Shown: positions 11,820 through 64,000 of the stretch, piece after piece
Layout: every line of letters begins with the position of its first letter
Numbering within the stretch: position 1 is the stretch's first letter
Assembly: GCA_014529385.2 (NCBI GenBank)
Contig: CM043960.1
Location: forward strand, 118,614,043 to 118,678,042
Reading direction: 5' to 3'
DNA: 64,000 bases
Origin: Adiantum capillus-veneris
Lineage: Eukaryota > Streptophyta > Polypodiopsida > Polypodiales > Pteridaceae
Program-made: the position numbers and the translations under genes
The notes under the pieces: model-generated
The model's input: only the letters and a program-made list of their open reading frames with translations
What the model was told of the DNA's origin: nothing
Database searches by the model: none

Positions 11820-13577
11820 AGCATCCAATTTTACCTAGAGTTTGACCATTGAACATTACCTTTGAATTTGGAACCTTAGCATTTTGGAAGTCTTAATGAG
11901 CTGAACCTTAAGGTCTTTGAAGCCCATTTTTGCACATTGCTCTTTTGCAGTTGGTCCCCCCTTTGGATCCCTATTTTCCCTCCTCTGGATCCCTACTGTG
12001 ACCGGTCTGCCAGCCTAACCAATATTCTAGCTTTTTCTCCCTCGGTACTTCCCCATATTAAATGATCAGTTTAACATGAGAAATCATTCAGGAGAATTAG
12101 ATATTAGTTATTATGTCAATGGGTCATGTAACCTCACAATGGGAGTTATCCTATTTAACTTATCTACAACAGAGTGACAACAATGCAAAAAAGGCAGCTT
12201 GTCAAGCCATTATCAAATGCTGCAACTATTGTAATTATTGCTTGAAGAGGCATGATTGCAGAAATTTGAATTATGGAGAAATAATGAAGGTGGAGTACAC
12301 TACTTGAGCAACAAGAGGGTTGCAACATCAAATGAGTTTGCAAATATTTTTGTATCAAGACTTCTGACAATGGACCAAATTTGTAAATTTATTGAGAAAG
12401 CCTTAATAGCAAAAACACATCATCAATAAAATTATTGCTTGCTCATAGGTCTAGGCATTGGCTTGCAAGGTCGCAAGCATACTTAAGAACATTAAGCTTA
12501 AGAGAATATCGACTAAGAAGTAGATCCACTAAGCATGGAGAGAACATGAAGCCATATAGAGCATTGAAGGTATTTGATAGTCATCTTCATACAAATCACA
12601 AACTTAAAGACATAGAATTTTGTAAAAAAGTAACTTTCGGTGCATTAGTATCTAGTTTGAAATATTTTTCTACATCATGTTGGTGTATGAGTGGAAACCC
12701 ACACAATGAGTTTAGATAAACCATGTTGAGCAATAGCAAGTCATTCACACAATCAAGTAATTAACCAAATTAATGGCTACACATTAGCATTGACCTCTGT
12801 ACATTTGTAAGAATTCAATTTGATATGTGAGACGAGAGCAGACATGTCTCCCTTGCCTTGTATCAAGCAACAAAATACAAGTCAATAGCTCTCCCCCATG
12901 TGATTGGGAAGGTATTTTCTGTCTGCTGTGTGTCACACAAGGGCACCAAATGCACTGATAGGCACACAAGGTGGCAACTTGATGCCTACGTGTGCTTTTA
13001 ACTCCGATGCTTTTTTTGGGCCAAGTTGTGTAAGATTGACATACAAACATTTCAGCACTACATACATTTGGGTGGTTTGTCGTGTCTGGCAAAAGCTTTA
13101 GTTTCGCAAGAGGCTGTAAATGCTTAAATTAATCAAACGTAAGGCTACCAACGAATAAATTGTTCATTAGTGAAATTCTTAAGCAGAGAATAGTTGTAAG
13201 GCTTACTTTCATCCGTGAAAGCGGAGTGGAGAAGCAGCGATGCAGGCCTTTGCAATTCTAGCGGCAGGAGAATCAGCATGACCCGAAGCAAGCTTACGAA
13301 ATGGAGGAATTTTATACAATTCTCAGGAGCAGCCGCAGAATAAGCAGGCAAGGACATGGAAACCCCCTTTCAAACCAAGGTAAGCACAAAAATTTGGATA
13401 CGCACTTTGAGCAAGATGGGTTCTGCTGACAAGGAGCGTTTGCACTGCTTTAAGAGCGTGTGCCGTTGTGTCCAAAGCTTAAACGCACTCATTTTTCCCT
13501 TCTCTACGTAGAGAGCTCAAAAGGGCAGGACAGACACCTTTAAAAGACAAGGCATTCGCCTCTCTTTCTCCCGCAAA
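11820..13577. other. Unassigned region and MTB promoter/5' leader
   Basis: No gene or repeat is recognised in the first 1.4 kb. Short open frames (12113-12307, 12435-12719) resemble nothing firmly. The last 100 bp before the MTB start hold a TATA-like tttaaaag (about 13540) and a CT-rich leader typical of plant 5' UTRs, so transcription probably starts in this stretch. Promoter assignment is inference. Confidence 0.35.
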
Positions 13578-57056
<43,479 letters not shown>

Positions 57057-60000
57057 TTGATCATCGATGTTTCATTATTTGGGCAATCTCCCATGTAATT
57101 TGAGCAAGCAGTATAAAAGAACAATTTTGGCATATTAGAGTTGCATCATTCATTTTTCTATGAGGCTGGTTGTGGATTGTTGTATAATGAGGGGGTGCTA
57201 CTGTTTGCTTTGGTCATTACATTCAAGAGTGTATCTGGATAATGATGTGACGGTGCCATGCGCGTGCCTGCATAGGCACCACCATACACCTGTTTAAGTT
57301 TGCAATTCTTCCAAAAAAGCATCAAATTTTAAGATGTTGGGTAATCCTAGTGGTACCGCTTGGATCTGTCTGATGCCTCATAAAATTCAAATGAGTTTTT
57401 TAGTAAGCTTTCGTATGAACTGAATGTGTTCTGTCGGTTCTATACTTTGAAGCTCACATAGAATTGTGCCACCTTTGTGATATACTGGCTTGGAAGACAA
57501 AGTTTTGGTAAGGCCTTAGTAAAGCATGGAATGCTGGGGAGCACGACCATTTGATAAAGCTTGTCAATTAGTGCCACATGGAATGGCAAACTTTTTTTTG
57601 TAAGAGGCATTTGCTAAGCATCGTCTTATGTATATGTAGGCCCAAGTAGATAGTTGACATTTGTTTACCTGTTTCTATAAAGACGGACGTTAAGTAGCGG
57701 CTCTCTCTCTCTCTCTTATTTGGTTTGCAATATCTGCATACTTTGAACTGCTTCGACAGGTTTTATGAAATTAAAGTATCACTCTGAACAGCTTGTTTGC
57801 TGTACCAGGTTGGGGTACTTCGTAGTGGTTCGCAATGGTTTCAAAATCTTACACCCTTTCAAGGGTATTATTTTTTAGCCCTTTTCTGAAAGGTAGAAGT
57901 GCCTCCTACGCGTTTCTAATCCTTAAAGACTAGCACAGGATCCATCTACTAATATGTAACATGACAAACACACTAACCTGTTTTTGCATAGATCATTCGG
58001 AGCTGGTGTCTGTATTTTGCTCTTAATTCTCCTCGCGTCATTATCTTTAATGATGATGCTTTAAAAGCTTAAGTCTCTGGATCATGAATCAGATGATTGG
58101 ATTTGGGCCCCATGAGTCCACAATCATTTCACAATCTTTGCCTGCCTAGTATTTGGAGGAATCACGTTGGTCAATGGTCGATATTCTTATTTACGCTTTC
58201 ATGCTGCTTCATGCACTTGTCAATGATAAAATAGTTGCGTTCTTTTGTTGGATATGTGTGTGTAGTGATAGTGTTTGTTGAGCTTATGTGGGGGCACTAT
58301 TTTCCTATCAGTCTTTTCCTGTCCATCTAGTGGTCGGTCACTTGTACACTAGTATTCTTTACTCCATCTATCATCTATCTAAATATATTTGTATATAGTA
58401 GTACTGCACTGTTTGCTAGCTACATCCATGCCTCCTCTCATCCTCATCATGCTCAACATCTTTTGGTAATAGAGTAAAGAATACCAGTGCATTCCTTACG
58501 TTTCGTTTTTGGGTCTGCACGTTATATGTACACACTTGGTGATACAAAAGTTTTTGATCCAAAGCTTCTTGTATGTAGACTTCTTCGACAAGACATTGGA
58601 TGAGATGTGGGTTGTGTATGACATCTTGCAAATGTAGGCAAAATTTTAGGTTGGCTTTGAGTTGTGCTGTTATTTATTTTTGGTGTGTCTTTGTCAATGC
58701 AAGATTCCCAACTTTTTCCCTTAAATTCCCTAAGTAATTTATTAAAATTTTTTCTTGACCGATCAATTTTAATGTCGACTTTGGATTGAGAGTTTCTTTT
58801 TTAAGATTTTATGTCACTTCAAGATCCAAACGTGAGAAACAATGCAGTGCCTTCATAGAGGCAAGATTTTGAATAAATATTAAAAACTTTGGTGGGAGTA
58901 CTCGAAAGCCTCAGATGGGCAAGACGTCAATTTCAAAATTGAAGACATGAACCAAATTGTATAACATGCATGAAGTTAAATTGAATAAAGAGATTATGGT
59001 TATCAAATAATGCAGCCTTTTAATGTAAATGAAGACTTGTCGGCATGACTCAAATTGTAAGCATACTTGTGAGGATAAAATTTGAGAGATGCTCTAATGT
59101 TTGAGATCAAATCGATCATTTAGAGCATAAGTTACAAGCTTGTTGTGTACACCTCACCTTAAGATGATTAGAGCTCTACCTACTTTTTAGGTAAAAGGAG
59201 CAATGCATGAAATGAGAAAGAAGGCTAGGGGTCCTATAAAAGGGAAGGGTACCATCCTCTTGTAGGTCAAAATTAGGTTACAAAATTGCACATCATAGAG
59301 CAAGAAATCTTTAGGAGTAGAGATTAGGGAAAGTTTGGACTCAAATTTGGTCCTTTTAACGCTATAGAGAGAACGTTCCAGGATCAATGGATGGAGGGCT
59401 ATTGTAACGGTAGCTCTTATTTTCCTTGTTTTTATCTCAAATTTTTGCATTTTCAAAAAATAGATTCTAGTTGTTTTAAAAACCTCAATAATAATATACG
59501 TTGCAATTTACTCGAATATCTCTTCTGTTAGGATCGAATATAGGAAAAATGTGGCTTAACTCTCACTCAACGGAGCTGTGTGCACTTTTCAATACAAGAG
59601 ATATCATAGTTCTCTCACTCATTCTTATTTGGCTACGCTCAATTGACTATTCTGCTTACATTCGACTGCACATTTTGTGCATTAGGAAGGAAATGGGGTA
59701 TATGAGGGCTTTTTAAATTGCCACAAGATTATAAAAAGGATTTTGAAATGTACAAATGGAAGGTTGACATGTGTCCCAAAATGGTGGGTATGACAGAGGG
59801 TCTAGAAGATTCCGAGAGGAGTTTTTTAAAGAGAGATATGGACGTCCACCATTATCTTTATGGAGTGGAGAAACCACTAGATGTTTTGAAGGGCCCTTGT
59901 GATAGGGAGCTTTTCTCTTGAAGGGATGACTCCCAGCCCTTTGATCTTTTCCTAGATCAAGGGCCCTCAATCACAAGCGCCCTCCCACATGCCCCCACTA

Positions 60001-61020
60001 GATTCCCCCAAAAACTATATTTTTGAAAAAGACCATCATGGTTTGTCCTTATTCCCCTCCACTTTTCAATGTAATGATTGATGTCCCCCTCAACTTTCCA
60101 CATCTCGTGCAGTTCTCCAAGAATTTCTTCCAAGAGTCCTCATTTTAAAATACTTTCTATTTGAACCTTTAAGAGGGAAACCACCCTTTTCGAATATCTT
60201 AAGTTTAAAACCACTCAAACTACAACATTGACTTGTAGAAAACCATGGAAAGATCCTTATTTTTCTTTTTATTTTCACGTCTTTTTTTCAATCAAATTTT
60301 GTTAAGAAAAAATTAGCCATTCCTTAAACTACCAATTAAAGAGACCCTCCTAGACCCCATTCTCTTCCTAATGGGAGTAAGGAGATGTACTAGGTGTAAG
60401 AGCTGGAGATGGTGATTAGATTCTGCACACAGAGAATAGGTTAGATAAAAAGATAGGAGAATCACACAACTAATGGCCTAAATCTAACCCAGAAGCGCAT
60501 GACACACTCTTTATCTTGGGTATTTATATTAAGAAATAAAACTAATGCCAAAGTTCAAGACTTGTTTGCATGAAACCATAAGAGTTGGTTTTTCCCTTAT
60601 TGAAAATCGTCTCTAGCTTTGCCAATGAATCTGTCACCTTTATTGAACCAAAAAAGATATTAATGAATGCTAAGGTGCTAATGACTTAACTATATAACTC
60701 TGCAACTTCCTTTCAATTTTCAAAAGTTCACTTTACATAAACACCAATCTCACAATTCGTTAACCACAACTCAACAAGACAATGATAGAGTAATTAAACA
60801 TCACAAATACTAGCCTTTTTTTACACATGTTAATGCTAACCACATGCAATATGAAAACTTGAGGGCGAACAATATCATAACATCCCTCTCGCTAAGGCTA
60901 GCAATTGCCCACAGTTTCTCAATATAGATGTCAAAAAGCTTCTGAGTGATGAAAGACAGAGAGAAGATTCGAGAATTGTGAAAGAACTTTTCAAGCATCC
61001 AATGTATATCTTTTCTAGGG
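57057..61020. other. MTB 3' region and unassigned AT-rich sequence
   Basis: The first few hundred bases are probably 3' UTR. A short CT tract lies at 57702-57716. No gene, tRNA or element with clear motifs was found on either strand; open frames are short and lack family signatures. Confidence 0.4.
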
Positions 61021-61370
61021 AAACCCTTAAAAGATATCTATTGTAAAACCATGCGATGCATGTAGTGGTGGTATGATGGTAAATCTTTTATGCATGTTCA
61101 AGTTGCTCTTCTTGATCTCTACAAGTGTAGGTGGATCTTGATAACTGGGTTGAGAGGATAGGGGTCCTAAAAAAGGTCTCAGTAAGCTAATGCGCAAGGC
61201 ATCATGAATGTGGTAGTGAGATGGTAAATCAACCTTATAGGAGACATCATTAATGATAACTAAAACCAAGCTTGAAAAAAACATGAATATCCACACTCTA
61301 TTCGAGGCTTTTCAATATGCAACATAACATAATCTCATTTCTTGAAACATATGCTTCCCCATGCTTACTT
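61021..61370 (-). pseudogene. gypsy integrase C-terminal fragment
   Basis: Minus-strand NDVSYKVDLPSHYHIHDALR followed by ISLLRPFLG matches the conserved LP-x-IH-x-VFHVSLL region at the end of gypsy integrases. Upstream and downstream frames are broken. It is an isolated scrap. Confidence 0.7.
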
Positions 61371-61431
61371 GCATGGTTAGTATATTACTCTTGTGAATGC
61401 TTAATGAAAAATTGTACATTGCTAGTAGGCC

Positions 61432-61690
61432 GTGCCAATTTTGGTTTGGGGGTGATTAATAGGAATCTCAGTAGATGCTCTTGAAGCTTTGAGGGAAAAG
61501 AGGGGTGGAGGGGCACGTGGTGGAGAGAGGAGAGGAGAGGAGAGAGTAGGGGGCAGATTGTGCCAATTTTGGTTTGGGGGTGATTAATAGGAATCTCAGT
61601 AGATGCTCTTGAAGCTTTGAGGGAAAAGAGGGGTGGAGGGGCACGTGGTGGAGAGAGGAGAAGAGAGAGAATGGGGTAGATTTTTTGGGT
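61432..61690. repeat. Tandem duplication, 2 x 128 bp
   Basis: gtgccaattttggtttgggg-gtgattaataggaatctcag through ggcacgtggtggagagaggag starts at 61432 and again at 61560, nearly identical. The GA-rich tail is longer in the first copy. Confidence 0.92.
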
Positions 61691-61952
61691 GTAGGGTAAA
61701 GGAGCCAGTTGTAACACATGTGCCTTTTAAAAGTCATGCACGCCCCAATTTAGAGAAGAAAATTTGGAATATGCTAAGAATCTTGCTTATGTGTCAACTT
61801 GTGATTTGCTGAAAACTGTATATTACTGGGCCTTGGGTGTTTCTAACCCCTAAAAGACCTCAAAATTTAAACTTTCTCAAATTGACTGCCCAAATTAAAT
61901 CAGATGAAATTCCTCTTCCCATGCGCAATTGACACATCACCTTCTCATAGAT

Positions 61953-62480
61953 TCACAAAACCGCAAGCATAAAGTCACTTGGCACTTGGAGTTCTTCCAT
62001 CCTCCTCCACAAATTGTTACGTGGAATCATATTAGAGGCTTTCTTAAAGTCCACAAAAAAACAATACAGTCGCTTTCCTTTCAACCGACATTCCTCCATG
62101 AGAACACGAAGAGTGACAAGATGATCAATGGTGCTATGCTTTTCCTTTTGCATGCTTGTCATTCTCTTCAATCAAATCACTCAATTTCATCTCCATTATG
62201 CTCCCATACAACTTTTCCATAAGAGGTAGTTGTTTATATTCTTTACGTCCCCTCCTTTATGCAAAGTCTTGACCCAATTAGTACTCCAATCATAAGGCAT
62301 ACCATGTTGAAGTGCAAGGTTAAACATATTACACATCCACTCATGTGTAAAATCTCCCGTCCATTTAATTATCTCCGGCTTGATAACTTGAAGATATCCC
62401 GCTTTGCAAGTGGCCAACTTTTTAAGCCCACTGCATACATCCTCAATAGTAAAAAAAGAGGCCATACATGGGAGTGAACC
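61953..62480 (-). pseudogene. LINE reverse transcriptase fragment
   Basis: 62196-62465 reads KWTGDFTHEWMCNMFNLALQ then NWVKTLHKGGDVKNINNY, the RT finger start of a non-LTR element. 61953-62171 reads LYCFFVDFKKASNMIPRNNL, the RT block containing the first catalytic Asp. A gap or frameshift near 62185 and loss of the downstream RT (FADD) box make it dead. It is not the same family segment as the 50-52 kb LINE. Confidence 0.8.
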
Positions 62481-62715
62481 ATAAAATGATATTTTTTCAG
62501 CATTTGGTTGCTCATATAGTTACCTACAATGTGTGTACATATCCACAAGACTAAAGTTACCAAGGATGGAACCTTTGCAGCACTGGTATTACCTAATCCG
62601 CCTTTGCATGAGGAGTCTCATGCAAATTTCAAAATTCAAATCTGACCAAATTTGCAAAATCCCACCCAAAATTACACTTTTTTTCTTGAGTATCTCTAAA
62701 CTTGCTCCTTTACCC

Positions 62716-62945
62716 TAGATAGTGTGTCCAGTCAAAAAGACATGTACAGCCGATGCACATATCAAACTCTCTCTCTCTCTTCTTCTTCTTCTTCTTCTCT
62801 TCTTCACATCCCTGTGCAAGGATTTTGGTGTAGATAGTGTGTCCGGTCAAAAAGACCTGTACTGCCGATGCACATATCAGACTCTCTCTCTTCTTCTTCT
62901 TCTCTTCTTCACATCCCTGTGCAAGGCGGACCCAAGCTGCTGCAA
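62716..62945 (+). repeat. Tandem duplication (2 x about 115 bp) with CT/CTT tracts
   Basis: tagatagtgtgtcc(a/g)gtcaaaaagac through cacatccctgtgcaagg begins at 62716 and again at 62831. Both contain (CT)n and (CTT)n of different length. Confidence 0.9.
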
Positions 62946-63365
62946 TGCTACTCTCTCTCTCTCTCTGCCTCTCTTGCTGTTTCTTTTGCAAGGCAATCTC
63001 GGGGTGGAGTGCACTCTATTATTTTTGTGCAAGGCAGGTTAGATTGGAGGAATCCCACTTTGGTTGTGAAGGGGAGGGCAATGGTGGATGGCATCTTTTG
63101 GTCAGTGCTGCCGATGATGGGCTTGGAAGAGAGAGAATGTGGGAGGGTGTCTTGCAGGTGTAGATCATGTCAGGGGTGGTTATGCAGATTAAGGAAGGCA
63201 GCTGCATCGTCCTGGAGAGTAGCCCTTTGCCAGAGGGCAAACTCACAGACCACTGAGAAAGGAAGGGGGATAAGGGCTATAGTTGGCACCGCAACAATGC
63301 TCCCAAAGTGTAGGTAGTTGTAGATAGATAATTTGCATGCGGCGACACACTACATAGCTCGGTAT

Positions 63366-63406
<41 letters not shown>

Positions 63407-63767
63407 TGACCTTGCCATCTACATCTTGTCCGTGAGAGATGGCAGGGGTGTACAACAGAGAGAAGGAGGCTGGAGCAACAAGGGCCTCACTTTTTTTTTT
63501 TTCATGCTGAAGCATCTGCTCATCACACTTTTGTGAATTTGGAGCTATGTTCGTGTGTGCTTGAGTGTTGTGCTCCGGTGTAGGTGGGGCACCTCCATGG
63601 ATGACTCCTCATGCGGGAGGCTGCTCGCCGACCTTTGCTGGGCGGTATGCAGAGACGACAAGAGGACAAGCTACGAATGCAGATCTTTTGGTTATCGATG
63701 GAAAGGGGATAACAAGTAGGGCAGCAAACTCATGCTCCTTTTGTTGCTCTCTCTCTCTCTCTCTCTC
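62946..63767. other. Unassigned sequence with (GA)n and (CT)n tracts
   Basis: (GA)n lies at 63370-63403 and (CT)n at 63747-63767, directly before the LTR. No supported gene. Confidence 0.5.
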
Positions 63768-64000
63768 TGTAACATTTAATCGCCTAGTAACTTGTGTGTA
63801 GTGGAATATAGCATGAACATAGTGAGCATTTCATTAGAATAGATTCCTAATGATAATAACAAGAGTGCTTGGGTGGAGAAAGCAACAAAAAGCATAACAC
63901 CTAGTTAGATAGCATGAACAATACTTCAAAAGAGAGAGAAATTAAGCAATTGACAACAGTTGAGGACCGGATTTGCATGGAGCCGGTCCCCCCTCCAAAA
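63768..64000 (-). repeat. LTR start, same family as the LTR at 5371
   Basis: TGTAACATTTAAT...ccggtcccccctcc matches 5371-5600 almost throughout. No PBS lies to its left; instead a CT tract does. So this is either the 3' LTR of another minus-strand element lying to the right or a solo LTR. The window ends within it. Confidence 0.82.

Noticed and set aside
12435..12719. Possible PPR-like fragment (ALKVF...VTFGALVSSL)
   Set aside because: Only a few residues resemble a PPR motif, and no helical repeat period follows.
13145..13357. Minus-strand ORF upstream of MTB as a divergent gene
   Set aside because: Short, no recognised domain, and it overlaps the probable MTB promoter and leader.
57057..61020. 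Small ORFs downstream of MTB (for example 58416-58631, 59713-59970)
   Set aside because: No family signature, no codon pattern, and no supporting splice sites or neighbours.

Overview
This is nuclear DNA of a land plant with a repeat-rich genome. The evidence is a spliced plant-type gene, several Ty3/gypsy and Ty1/copia LTR retrotransposon families nested in one another, LINE fragments, solo LTRs and many (CT)n tracts. A 40-kb intron filled with retrotransposons suits a fern, lycophyte or gymnosperm better than a compact angiosperm or moss genome. That placement is inference; nothing seen here fixes the species.

Only one host gene is supported: the MTB/METTL14 subunit of the mRNA N6-adenosine methyltransferase, on the plus strand from 13578 to 57056 in six exons. 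Exons 1-4 (13578-16108) and exons 5-6 (56305-57056) have ordinary introns of 72-107 bp. Between them lies a 40,196-bp intron 4 (16109-56304). All junctions are GT-AG, phases match, and the joined coding sequence is 2,928 nt (975 aa) with an intact MT-A70 domain carrying DPPW.

Left flank (1-13577): the 3' end of a plus-strand LTR element (LTR 1243-1836) cuts into a minus-strand gypsy element (1837-5370). The long LTR of that gypsy element is split by a complete but decayed copia element (5895-11043). About 1.8 kb of unassigned sequence then leads to MTB.

Intron 4 is a stack of insertions. In order it holds: a degenerate B-type LTR split by a solo C LTR; a tandem pair of A-type LTR pieces with expanded microsatellites; an internally deleted A element; and minus gypsy G (about 23463-44052). 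G contains a solo B LTR (27567-29041, TSD ttcac) and element C (29873-43518, TSD acatg). C in turn contains a complete chromodomain gypsy, element B (34142-41907). Next come an A LTR (44424-52191) split by gag-only element D (45739-50011, itself carrying a solo C LTR) and by a LINE 3' fragment, a solo LTR (52433-53017, TSD gtatg), and gag/protease scraps up to exon 5.

Right flank (57057-64000): AT-rich unassigned sequence, a gypsy integrase-end fragment, a LINE RT fragment, tandem duplications, and the start of an LTR (63768 onward) of the same family as the gypsy LTR at 5371.

The most unusual signals are the exact nested structure inside a working m6A-writer gene; a 30-40 bp motif shared by otherwise different LTR families; element C, which carries gag and protease followed by an unrecognised ORF where RT and integrase should be; and the perfect 12-bp palindrome at the C LTR terminus.
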